Positions 52,628-62,866 of a DNA stretch of 64,000 nucleotides are shown here, in pieces. Origin of the DNA: Fragilariopsis cylindrus CCMP1102 (lineage: Eukaryota; Bacillariophyta; Bacillariophyceae; Bacillariales; Bacillariaceae); contig FMBT01000398.1 of the NCBI GenBank assembly GCA_900095095.1, positions 1 to 64,000 of the forward strand, written 5' to 3'. The position numbers and the translations under genes were made by a program. The notes beneath the pieces were generated by a model. It was not told where the DNA came from and ran no database searches. It saw nothing but the letters and a program-made list of their open reading frames with translations. The first letter of the stretch is position 1; every line of letters starts with the position of its first letter.

Positions 52628-55600
52628 CTAGCTAGTGTTCTCGTTATCAACGTTATCAACATTACCATCGTTTGTGACGTCATTTGTGGTAGTAGAGCAT
52701 TCGACGTTGCCATCTCGGTGGTCATCGTCAATGTTGGTAGCTTTGTTATCAATATTATTTTTCACTTCGTTACCACCTTTTTTGTACCCATCAATCGCAG
52801 TAATTAACGTTTCATCTACTCTTAAAAGTTTTTTCACTGTCTTCCACAATACTTTGAATTCGCCTATTGACATACGGGTAATACCTATATCACCATTCTC
52901 CTCTTGTTGTTGATAATGTTGTTCCCCATTACTATTTATACTGACATCATCATCGTCATCGTCGTCATCATCAATAACAACTAATTCACGTCGCCAATAT
53001 TCTTTCTGTACTTGTATGACGGGTACGCCACCACTTCGTTTACTTCCAAATTCTCTAAAAATCTCATAAACAGCATTTTTCTTTAGTTTTGAAATTAGTT
53101 CATCGCGTTGATTTTCTGTCGCTGTAGACCACGTTATTTGTTGTTCGTTTCGTGTTGGTAATGATGTGGGCGGCGGTTCACCACTTGTACAATTGTTATT
53201 ACTGCTACTTCTACCTAGAAGAGAGGATGGTGGTGCTTTTCTTTTCCTTCCTGTCACTGCTAATGAAACAATTGATGAACTTTGTATTTGAGGAATATCG
53301 TTATCGACGCTGTCGCCGTTGACGCCACCACTACCACTACCACTTTTCTTCTTCATCAATTGCAGTCCCTGGTTGAGAATCATCGACCGCTTTGATAAAA
53401 ATTTGTTCTTGTCATCATCATCAGCATCATCGTCGTCGTCGTCATCTCCACCTGCTAATGCTTTAGCAAAATCACGACTATCACTTTGACATAATGCTTC
53501 TTTCGTACGTGAATTTCTACTTGATGTCAATGAAGTAGCAGCACGAGTGGTGGTACCTAATAATGATGACGACAGTGATGTTCCTGTAGTGTTTGTGGCC
53601 TTCTTAGTCCTGATGGAATTCGTTCTTGTTCTTGTTGATGCTGATGTTGCCGCTGACTTTCTTTTTACACCACCCCTTGGTGCTTTAAATTTAGATTTTG
53701 ATAACGGTGCTGCTCGCATCATCAAAGGTCTTGATGCTGATGCTATAGTACTTCCAGATATATAATCATCATCAACATCATTAAAATCAGAATCAGAATC
53801 GTTATCAACATTTTGCGGTTTCCATTCTACTCCTTGTTCTTGTGCTATCTTTGCCAGTTTTTCTGCTTTATATCCTTCTACGTATTCTTGTGCATGTAGA
53901 TTGCAAACTTTTTATTTTATTAATCATGGTAATATGTATTCGCATCCGTAGATAGTAAGGTAAAGTGAGGTAAAGTGAGGTACAGTAAAGCGAAATGATT
54001 GGAAGCGAAGGGAATGATTGAGTGAGTTGAGTACTGTTGTGAGTCCGGGACGATAAAACGAACGTAACGAATAGGTATATATAAGGAGCAAATTGAAAGA
54101 ATGAAAGAAAGAAAGAACAGAAAGAACAGAAATAAGTAAATAACTTACATAATTCAAGCATTGGTTCACTATTATCACCACCAAATCCTGGATCCATTTG
54201 TAATCTATTATATTTATAGGGTGTCTTATCACCCCATAGTGCACAACCAACATGCATTGCCTGTTGACAACCATATTTATTCACTTCTTTTGTATGATGT
54301 TTACGAAATGATCTATGTTCACCATCTTCACCTGCCGTACATTGGATTGGTATATGGGTTGGTGGACATTTTTTATCGGAATTACCACCTATTGTATTTT
54401 AATTGGTGATACGAGGAAAAGAGAGAAAAGTGAGAGTCGAACATTTTTAACTATAAATCATAGTATAAATCATAATATAAATCATAATATATTTGAACAG
54501 TAAAAGATATTACTCACATAAAATGCATTTGGTATTATTTCTCATATCGGATATCCATTTTTTTTGTTGAATCCACATTGTACCACGATCTTCTAATTTT
54601 TCTTTCCCAACAATTACATAATGATGTGTCGGTTCATATTGTACAATTGATTCATTATCATTATTATCATCATCATTATTTTCATCATCATCATCACTAG
54701 TAGTAGTATTAAAATCGGGACCAATTTTACCATTGATACATTGTTTAACTTGTTGGATATCTAATTCATCCACATCACCATCCTCATATCTAATCTTATA
54801 ATATTTTTCGATTTCATCATATGATAGTATCTTCCCACTATATACATTCCCATCATTAAACTTTCTTCTTACTTTTGTTCCGATTGGAATTAAAATAGAT
54901 ATAGTTGATTTATGATCTTCAATAGTAACTTCTCCTCCTCCTGTCTTTACTACTTCTAATGCGGTAGTAGTAGTAGTCGAATCTATTACATCCGTAAGAG
55001 TAGCGGTAGCGGTAGCAGTAGCAGTAGCAGTACTTTCAATATTAGGTTTACTATTAGTAAATGGCTGCTGCTATTTAAATTGGGGTAAAGGAAGGAAAAT
55101 CAAAAACAGGCATTGCATGTTGTGTTTGTTTGTGAGTGAGGGAGTCAACGATCTATCCAACGAACGAACGAACGAACGAACGAACGAAATGGGTATAATG
55201 GAAAAATGTGGACTACCAGTGGAAAGAAGGTTTGAAGCAAAAAAGTTGAAGAAGCACTACCACCACCCGTCGTTGGTCGGTCGTTGCCACTACTGCTACT
55301 GTAGCCACTCAGTCAGTCAACAAGCCAATCAACTAACTGACTAACCAATCAATCAATATCAATCAATCAATCAATCAACCAACCGATCAACCAACCAGCA
55401 AAATAAAATAGATTCAATACAAATCAAATCAAGATTAAATTTTCTGTCTCTCTATCTTTTTTTTTCTCTCTCTCTCTCTCTCTCTGGGTGTATTTTCGAT
55501 TCGATTTCGATTTAATTTTTTTGATTTTGTTTTTATTGATTGATATAAATTTATTACTTCTTCTTCTTCTTCTTCTTCTTCTTTCTGATTGGCATGGTAT

Positions 55601-56355
55601 AGGCACGGCATGGGTACGGCATGACAACGATCAAAACAAACGAAAAACAACAACAACACAAACAAAAAACGAAAAGAACTTACTATAGCATCATCATCAT
55701 CATTATCATCATCATTAGTATCGTCATCGCCTATATCTATACCTGTTGTTGTAGCATTATCATTATCAGTATTGTCGTTACCAAATTCAAATTCTTCGTC
55801 ATCATCCTCTTCGTCATTGTCATCATCATTGTCATTATAATTATTTTCAATGATAATTCCATTTTCATCTTCATACGATCCATCTTGAAAACAACCATAA
55901 ATACATCCTTGTAAACGTCGTGAGGTACTTATTGCAATAGCACAGGCGGTATGGACATAGGCTAATCGACGTGGTAAGTGACGTGCGGGATGTGCTACTA
56001 ATACCTCCTGATGACCAGTTGGACCCGGTTTATCATATAATGGATGCATAGCATGAGATCCTGATTGGATGGGACAGATTGCACAATCCATAGGACGTGA
56101 TGTTTGTGTGATATAGGAAAAGCACTCCTTCTTCTTACTAATATTAACTTGAACTTTTTTACCAATGGAAGAACAGGCATGACATTCCCAATTCGTATGT
56201 GGATAATCAGGTGGTATACCATAACATGGATCATGAACATTAACACCACATTTAATACAACATCGTAACCCTAATTGACCACGAAATGTGGCTGATTTTT
56301 GACAGATATCACATCTAGATTCTTTTGATTTTAATGCCTTATTAGTTGTCGTCAT
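52628..56355 (-). CDS. PHD / extended-PHD / Tudor-like chromatin reader
   Basis: Four exons with GT-AG junctions that keep phase: 56355-55684, 55070-54518, 54388-54149 and 53907-52628; about 914 residues. The N-terminus has a PHD finger (CDIC, CIKC, VHDPC, CHAC) followed by a second zinc region (CAICPIQSG ... YVHTACAIA ... GCIYGC). Exon 2 has a Tudor-like segment: VRRKFNDGNVYSGKILSYDE and then YYKIRYEDGDVDEL. Across exons 2-4 an extended PHD is assembled: CILC, CPPTH, QCTAG, NKYGCQQAMHVGCALWG, then FCNLH. The C-terminal part is Lys/Arg/Ser-rich with an acidic stretch. Proteins of this layout read histone modifications in the nucleus, often within acetyltransferase complexes (family knowledge). 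Which mark it reads is not visible. Intron 1 (613 bp) contains microsatellites. Confidence 0.8.
55071..55683 (-). other. intron 1 of the PHD gene, microsatellite-rich
   Basis: Contains (GAAC)n at about 55161-55185, (ATCA)n at about 55345-55376, (TC)n at 55461-55486 and (CTT)n at 55557-55583. No independent gene. The open frame on the minus strand through it is a read-through of intron sequence from exon 1. Confidence 0.6.
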
Positions 56356-56960
56356 AATACTATTACGTTACTATTACGTTACTAAACTGCAAACTGCAAA
56401 CTGAACTGCAAACTGAACTGAACTGAACGGCAAGCTGAACTGCAAACTGAACGGCAAACTGAATCTTGAATCTCTTGAATCTTGAATTGACTAGACACTA
56501 TACCGGTACTGTACGCCCCCGCCCCCCTACCTACTGCAGTAGTATGTGTTTTTTTTTGTGTTGTGCTTCTGTTTGTCTTGTTGTTGTCTTTGTTGCTTCT
56601 TGCATAATATAAAATTTCAAATACACCGGTATGTAAATCAGAGAGAGAAAAAGGATATGTTTGAAAAAAACAAATCCCGGCGAGAATTAAAATTTGAATC
56701 ACGCACACCAAGATGGTCATGCAATTTGCACGCACGCGTAAGCATGAACGTGTAGCAAAAGAATTGATTCATTCGACTCAATCGAATCAACAGATTTAAT
56801 ACTAAAGTACGTATAGTACGTACAGTCGTAGTATATGTATGAATGGAGGGAGGATCGTTTCCGTCGTCCGTCATGCGATGCTGTACTGATTCATTTGTCG
56901 GGGTTCTGTAACTCACAGTAACGTTACAGTCAACACACATACATTAACACCAAAACGTCG
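56356..56960. promoter_or_regulatory. divergent promoter region, PHD and helicase-associated genes
   Basis: A minisatellite at 56386-56465 sits about 30 bp upstream of the PHD start. GTACTGTAC occurs at 56505. A C-rich tract (CCCCCGCCCCCC) lies at 56516. No gene. Confidence 0.5.
56386..56465. repeat. ACTGAACTGCAA-type minisatellite
   Basis: About seven imperfect 12-bp-scale units (AACTGCAAACTG, AACTGAACGGCA) lie in the presumed 5' leader of the PHD gene. Confidence 0.8.
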
Positions 56961-58038
56961 ATGAAGACAGAAAGATGCCGAATGGCATCTTCTTCTCCTA
57001 TTCCACTACGTCTCCCACGACAACAAGTAGGATTGACTCCACAGCAAGTCTTGGAGTGCATCGAAGGCACTAGATGCGATTAGTGTAACAACTGTTGCGA
57101 ATCAGGCTCTGTTTTCAGAGTCAATTGCTGGGAACCAGGCTGTGTTTTCAGAGACAATTGCTGTGAATGGAGACACAGTGGCTATTAGTGCTCATGCTGT
57201 GTTTTCAGAGTCAATTGCTGCGATCATGGCCGTGATGACCAGCATATTATCACCTGTACCACCTGCTTCAAACAACATCCACAACCACCGGCGAAAAAGA
57301 AGATGAGACGCCATCTATCAAAAGACGATATTATGATGCAAATAATGCAACAAATACTAAAGCTAACGATAATTACAACGACGAAGGTAGCAACAACAGC
57401 AGTAACGGAGTTGATGATGGAAAAGGATACGAATCATGGACGGAAGGTAATTGGTGCTCGGTATTACCTTTTCCTGCAGCAATAGATGATGATATCGAAA
57501 CTGGACCATCAACTGCTGATGATGATAATGATAATAATAATGATGATGATAATGATAATGATGATAATGATAATGATGATAATAATAATGATGGCGACGA
57601 CGACGACGACGGCGGCGACGACTATACTCAACAACTATGGATGAGAATGTTCCAGAAACTTGTTGAGTACAAAAAGCAACACTTAAATACCATGGTGCCA
57701 AGTTGTTATGATGAGAATCCTAAACTCGGAAGGTGGGTTGCTAGTCAACGTAACATTACAAAAAGGATGAGCTGAATCCGAATCGAGTCGATCTTTTGAA
57801 TTCTGTTCGCTTTGACTGGGCAGGAGTTCAGGGAAGGAAAATAGATAACGAAAAATGGATGAGTGTGTTTCAGAGACTGGTTGAATATAAGAAGCAACAC
57901 AGAAATACTACAGTACCAAGAAGATACGATGAAGATCCCAAGCTAGGACGGTGGGTTAGTAAGCAACGTTGTCATTACAAAACTGATAAGCTACTTCCAA
58001 ATCGAGTCGATCTTTTGAATTCAATTGGTTTCAATTGA
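56961..58038 (+). CDS. helicase-associated-domain protein (frameshifted)
   Basis: Reading segments: ATG 56961 to about 57055 (SPIPLRLPRQQVGLTPQQVL), then a frame with ALDAISVTTVANQALFSES and repeats of VFSE.IA (57055-57290), then an Asp/Asn-rich linker (57290-57770), then to the stop at 58038. Two helicase-associated (HA) domains are visible at about 57636-57815 and 57850-58038, each with W..MFQ.LVEYKKQH, a VP..YDE.PKLGRWV core, a Q-R pair and N-R-V-D-L-L-N-S. Shifts: +1 near 57055, +1 near 57290, and loss of a C near 57754 (CGTAACATTAC where the second HA repeat predicts CGTAACCATTAC). HA domains are small helical modules, found on helicases and as stand-alone repeats in diatoms; the function is unknown. 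Either a recent pseudogene or affected by sequence errors. Confidence 0.55.
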
Positions 58039-58439
58039 GATTGAATAAGAGAAACGAAAGCTAGTGTATGAACCAGTATTCAACATTTTAACATTAGGTT
58101 CATAAATAAATCATCCCAGTCATATATTGAATACGAGATACGGGTAAATTACTGGCATTGTGTAGAAAAAAAGGATAGACTGTCCATAAACATTTATTCC
58201 TTAATCTAGCTTTCTTTTCCCTTCCTTCCTTCTTGCTGATGCCATTCGCTTCATCCTAATACTAGCATACTAAAGTAGCTAGTAGGACCTACATGCTACT
58301 TGTACCCTATATCTCAACACATACCACAACCAACATCGGCACTAGTACCACTTTGGTTCGTTACGCTCCTCAAACAGACATCATTCTTTTGAATTTTCGT
58401 GCCTACTGTAGGGATCTATAGAAACCGTTGAATGAATCT
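58039..58439. other. short intergenic region before the foldback element
   Basis: No gene seen. It is the left flank of the element that starts at 58440, ending ...TTGAATGAAT. Confidence 0.5.
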
Positions 58440-58675
58440 CCAGGTGGAACTAGTCATTAATATAAAAACTAAATCATGCCCAACATTTTACTAGTATTTG
58501 TTAGTGTAGTATATAATAACAACTTTAGCATCAAGTATATACACCTAAAGAGTCATTCTTTTGGAAAATTAAACAATGAAGTTTACAATTGACCCATTGG
58601 ATGGAGAACTATTCTATTCTTTAGTCTTGTTAGCCTACTGGTATCTCACAATGTAGGCTCACACACAGCACACAT
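58440..58675. repeat. left terminal inverted repeat of the foldback element
   Basis: Complementary to 60384-60620. The shared core includes ACTAGTATTTGTTA, AACTTTAGCATCAAGTATAT and CTACTGGTATCTCACAATG. Mismatches are scattered, so the arms are no longer identical and the insertion is not very recent. Confidence 0.85.
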
Positions 58676-58715
58676 TTTAGGTATTTAAAATGTATGTGTA
58701 CACACAACAAAATAT

Positions 58716-59185
58716 CTCATTTGAAAGTGTTGCAAAGGACAACAACAGATGGGTAGGGTGCACTAGCATCCGCATAGTGTATTAGAACATTGTGTTTGCC
58801 TCCCACAACTTTTTTGGTCCTGTGGTTGAGGAATAAAATGTGTTTTGCTAATGTGGTAGGCACAAAATCAACAAGATTTTTGATCAAAATGAACCACAAA
58901 TCTTTCATTTGAAAGGGTTCCATAGGACAACACCAGATGATTTAGCTGCACAAACATTCACAAAGTGTACTAGAACATTGTGTGTCCCTCCTACCACTTT
59001 TCTGTTCATGTGGTTGAGGAATAAAATTTGTTTTGCTAATGTGGTAGGTAGGCACACAAATAACAAGTTTTTTGATCAAAATGAACCACAAAATATCTCA
59101 CCTGACAGGGTTTCAGAGGACAATACCAGCTGATTCAGGTGCACTAACATCCGCATAGTGTACTAGAATATTGTGTGTCCCTCCT
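58716..59185. repeat. three ~192-bp tandem units inside the complete element
   Basis: Cores at about 58724 (GTGTTGCAAAGG), 58917 (GGGTTCCATAGG) and 59108 (GGGTTTCAGAGG), each with CCTCC...TGTGGTTGAGGAATAAAA downstream. The other genomic copy has seven units. Confidence 0.8.
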
Positions 59186-60383
59186 ATCATCCCTGGTGGT
59201 TCATCATCACTTGACTAAAGTAATTCTGACAGGTATTATTTTTATCTAGCATGTGGAGGTTGTTTATTTGAATATTAAACAACTTTGAAGAATGAGATAG
59301 ATGAATAACTTCTCCTTAGGTTCTAGAACCATAATGGTGCACCAAAATACCACCCAGTCATTCAACTTATACCCATAGGGGATAAACCAAGGGTCATGAT
59401 CCCTCATACTTACCTTATTCTTGCCTCCAGAACACAAACATTGCATTTTGGCCAACATGCCCAAAAGTACCATTCAGAAATAGGCTGCCACAACATCAAA
59501 ATAGGAAATGGACCATGGTTTGAACACCCAAATACCTTCCATATATACATATGGTCAAAATAAACCAACAATGCTTGGAAAATTTGCCATATTGGTGGTG
59601 TAGTGGGGCAGGGAACAATAGAATAGACATAAAATGGCCCATTGCAAAAATATCTGAGATGCTACAGAGCCCATACCAGGTATGCTAAGTCCCAAATAAA
59701 ATAGCTAGGCATAAGCCTAAATTAGAAAGGTTGTGGATTTTATCATTGCTATAGGTAACCATACATACATTTGGGGTGTCACCGGTCAAAATCCACCACT
59801 ATTAAAACACACAATTGCTATAAATCTAACTCTAATAAGTGCCTAGTGTGCGTGTAATCAAGGCCGTGATGCACCATCAGTACAGACCTAATAACCTTGA
59901 AAGATTATATGGAGATCAACATTATACCTATGGGTACAAGGTCCAACTATTGCTTAGGGCTCTAGAGAGGTTAGGAAGGTGTCAGGGTGTGCTAAGCCCC
60001 CAAAAGGGTCATTTAGGCCCCAAAACAGGTTTCTCCCCTATAGCACCCACATCAGCATAGTCCTGCCTATAGCTTGTCAAGTTTACATTCCCTTTGGTAT
60101 ATATAGTCAACCCCATGTGCTTACTTTGGGACAATTCATCTTTTTGAGTGTATACTAGGTCACATACCCCCAAAAATGGGCCATTTTCCCATGTTCTAGG
60201 CTGTATCACACCCTTTACCACCTTCCAATGTGGAGAACACATACCTAGCGTCCCAAAGTCCGGTCCAGGCATCCACCCTATACATATAGTAAGGTAAAGG
60301 AACACTCCCTGACCAAAAAGAAGCATTTTTATGGAAATTCTACCCTGGTTTGTGTCCTGAACAAGATATCTCATAAAAAGATG

Positions 60384-60620
60384 ATGCGTGCTGTGTGTGA
60401 GCCTACATTGTGAGATACCAGTAGGCTTACAAGACTAAGGAATATACTAATTCTCCATCCAATAGATCAATTGTATACTTCATAGTTTACTTTTCCAAAA
60501 AAATGACTTTTTAGATGTATATACTTGATGCTAAAGTTAATATTATATACTACAGTAACAAATACTAGTAAAATTTGGGCATGATTTAGTTCTTATATTA
60601 ATTACTAAATCCACGCGGAG
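60384..60620. repeat. right terminal inverted repeat of the foldback element
   Basis: Mirror of the left arm, ending CCACGCGGAG. The same terminal block ends the copy at 26808, which fixes this as the element boundary. Confidence 0.85.
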
Positions 60621-60787
60621 GCGGAAAATTCAAATAAATGAGGACCGTTTGATGGGTTCAATGCACTAAAGTGGTACTCTAGTGCACGTACTGTACTGCA
60701 TCATACCTACTGTAGTACTGTAGGTACTAATAATAGCTAGTAAGAAGTACGAGTACCGTACTACTTACTGTATATGATAAAGTTAAA

Positions 60788-61066
60788 GTGTTTTGCCTTA
60801 ACAACGCCATTGAAGTCGACTCGGAAGCAACAATTAGGGACATTATGAAGAATGACGCAACAACAAATAAAGACATTGCGATTAGGCGTCTACTGTACAT
60901 GTTGTATTATATATACAGTACGGCGCAAAATGCCTCCGATGTAGCTTTTTCTTATTATACGCTCATTACACTCATTATTACAATAAACATATTATTATTC
61001 CTCGTGATGAGCACATTATTTAATAATCTTAATCCAAATTATTTTCTACTACTGTACAGTACTTGA
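60788..61066 (+). CDS. doubtful small frame with hydrophobic C-terminus
   Basis: A 92-codon frame without a strong ATG context (its first codon is GTG). It encodes a charged part (EVDSEATIRDIMKNDATTN) and one hydrophobic stretch (LITLIITINILLFLV). It ends four bases before the coiled-coil gene and may be its 5' part, shifted by one base, because the sequence just before ATG 61071 (TVLEKM) mirrors the internal repeat (TAVEKM). Uncertain. Confidence 0.25.
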   Translation: MFCLNNAIEVDSEATIRDIMKNDATTNKDIAIRRLLYMLYYIYSTAQNASDVAFSYYTLITLIITINILLFLVMSTLFNNLNPNYFLLLYST

Positions 61067-61070
61067 AAAA

Positions 61071-61592
61071 ATGGCAACGGATTTAGCAGAAGAAGCTCAG
61101 GCACAAGCGACTGTTGACATACCAGTAGCAGCAGAAATGGATTTACTAACGGCAGAAAGGGATCGAATAGTTTTAGAAGCGGATGTAGATGCTGATGATC
61201 CGATGGTGTGCCTAGCCAAGAACATGATGACCAAAATGAATGTAAGCTGCTCGTCTGAAACTGAATATGAAAGAAAGGTAGCAGAGGTAGTAGAAGAGCT
61301 AGTTGGTAATTTAAAATCTTTTGGCATACCGGCTACTAAACACGAAAATAATGTCATAGATTTAAAAACAGCAGTTGAAAAAATGGCAACCGATTTAGCA
61401 GAAGAAGCTCAGGCACAAGCAACTGTTGATATACCAGTAGCAGCAGAAATGGAATTATTAACAGCAGAAATGGATCGAATGAGTTTAGAAGCGGATGTAG
61501 CGAACGCTGTAACAGCTCGAGCACAAATGAATGTAGCACACATAGATTTAGAAAGGGATTTAGCAAAAAGAGCTTTAGATAGTTTTTCATAA
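61071..61592 (+). CDS. coiled-coil protein with internal duplication
   Basis: 173 residues, mostly predicted helix. A ~125-bp segment encoding EKMATDLAEEAQAQATVDIP and then VAAEM is repeated, starting near 61062 and near 61375, about 95% identical, so the protein holds two similar halves around a middle section with Cys residues. Because TVLEKM precedes the first copy in frame, the true start may be further upstream. No catalytic motif; the family is not recognised. Alanine/glutamate-rich heptads suggest oligomerisation. It shares style, but not sequence, with the coiled-coil gene at 62144. Confidence 0.5.
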   Translation: MATDLAEEAQAQATVDIPVAAEMDLLTAERDRIVLEADVDADDPMVCLAKNMMTKMNVSCSSETEYERKVAEVVEELVGNLKSFGIPATKHENNVIDLKTAVEKMATDLAEEAQAQATVDIPVAAEMELLTAEMDRMSLEADVANAVTARAQMNVAHIDLERDLAKRALDSFS

Positions 61593-61751
61593 TCGACTCG
61601 ACTCGACTTATATATATATATATATTACTATTCTAGACGTACTAGACTTTGTCGATTGTGTTGTTTCGTGTTAGATTCTTACTTTGGACGTTTGTTGATG
61701 AATCTAATCGAATAGCCGACTTCGAACTTGTACTCGTTTACTCGTCGAAGT

Positions 61752-61789
<38 letters not shown>

Positions 61790-62143
61790 GTGATTCTTTA
61801 ACGCATGATACACTATATATCAACCAGTTAGTGTGATAGATCCGTGTTTTTATAATATTTTTTATGTTTCTTGTAGCCGAATAATATTTTCAGTCGTGAA
61901 AATCTCACACGAATGATTTTCTTTCGTGATTAACTCTTCTTGACTGGTAAATCACGGTACTGCTTATTTTTCGTTGTAGTTCGTTGGCGTTGACATCGAT
62001 CGCCCCGGCGCAAAGTTTTAAAAAGCTTCTCCCAAAAATGTTACAATTTTTTTGTTTTTGAACTACAGATTCGATTCGAATCCATTAAATTACCGTCCGG
62101 TCCCGCCCAGTTCAATATCAATATACTAATCTCGACAACAACA
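61593..62143. other. intergenic region with (TA)n and (TC)n tracts
   Basis: (TA)n lies at about 61610-61625 and a long (TC)n at about 61753-61786. The leader of the next gene carries CAACAACAATG. No gene. Confidence 0.6.
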
Positions 62144-62866
62144 ATGTCATCGCTCCATGCACAATCAGACGCTGTCGCTGATAGAGCAATGAAGGAAAAA
62201 TTAGATTCTTTATTGTTAGAGCATCGTCAAGCTTTATTTTCCGTATTGGAAATGGATCGTGAACTACAGCGGAATAAGGAAACTGCAGCCAACAAAGCAA
62301 TTTTATTGGAGGCAGCTTTAACTTCTGCTGTGGTACTGCTTCGTGCATTTTTAAGTTCTGTATTTAGAAAGGATCGTGAACAGCGGAAGGAAATTACTGC
62401 CAATAACGAACAGCAGAAAAACAACGAAATTATTGATTTAAAGAAGGAATTAGAACAGTGTAAGGAAACGGCGTTGCTTACAGACACCAGTATAGCATCA
62501 TCTGCAGACACCGATGATAAACTTGAGGAATTAATCGAAGCAGGGGATTGGACTGGTGTTGCAACACACTTACAGGCAGCTTCTGGAAAGGGGGCAAGCA
62601 GTAGTGAAAAGAAAACTGAATCTACTGAGACAAGAAGATTGCGTCGTTTAAAACACTTACAGGAAGAACAAGAAGCACTGGCTCAAGCTGAAATCTGGAG
62701 TGCGATAGCCGAGCAGTCGAAACAGCAGAAAAACAACGAAATTATTGATTTAAAGAAGGAATTAAAACAGTGTAAGAAAACGGCCGAACAGCAGAACAAT
62801 GAAATTATTGATTTAAAGAAGGAATTAGTACAGCAAAAGGAAATTACGAAAAATAAAAATAAATAA
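62144..62866 (+). CDS. coiled-coil protein with diatom EAGDW motif
   Basis: Intact 240-residue frame. Long helical segments are rich in Glu, Lys and Gln. The peptide QQKNNEIIDLKKELEQCK and close variants occurs three times (about residues 92, 197 and 217). In the centre, DDKLEELIEAGDWTGVATHL resembles a 'L-I-E-A-G-D-W-x-G-V' motif that I associate with many diatom proteins of unknown function; this is recollection, not a search result. A Ser-rich stretch follows it. No membrane span or signal peptide. Probably a cytosolic or nuclear scaffold; the start ATG follows CAACAACA. Confidence 0.65.
   Translation: MSSLHAQSDAVADRAMKEKLDSLLLEHRQALFSVLEMDRELQRNKETAANKAILLEAALTSAVVLLRAFLSSVFRKDREQRKEITANNEQQKNNEIIDLKKELEQCKETALLTDTSIASSADTDDKLEELIEAGDWTGVATHLQAASGKGASSSEKKTESTETRRLRRLKHLQEEQEALAQAEIWSAIAEQSKQQKNNEIIDLKKELKQCKKTAEQQNNEIIDLKKELVQQKEITKNKNK

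Larger units (their letters stand above)
58440..60620. mobile_element. complete foldback element with long terminal inverted repeats
   Basis: A 2,181-bp unit with ~237-bp terminal inverted repeats (58440-58675 and 60384-60620), roughly 90% complementary by eye. Outer ends read CTCCAGGTGGA (left) and, on the opposite strand, CTCCGCGTGGA (right). Inside are three ~190-bp tandem units (58716-59185) and a ~1.2-kb body matching the copy at 24165-26808. No transposase or conserved protein is encoded: a 366-bp frame shared by both bodies shows about as many changed as silent sites. No clear target-site duplication was seen (left flank GAATGAAT, right flank GCGGAAAATT). The features suit a non-autonomous TIR/foldback element mobilised by an enzyme elsewhere in the genome. 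Confidence 0.8.

Noticed and set aside
55435-55683. C-terminal extension of the PHD protein through the GAGA-rich stretch
   Set aside because: A clear GTAAGT donor at 55683 and the in-phase acceptor at 55070 show this is intron read-through.
58430-60630. Target-site duplication around the complete foldback element
   Set aside because: Flanks GAATGAAT and GCGGAAAATT do not match, so none can be claimed.
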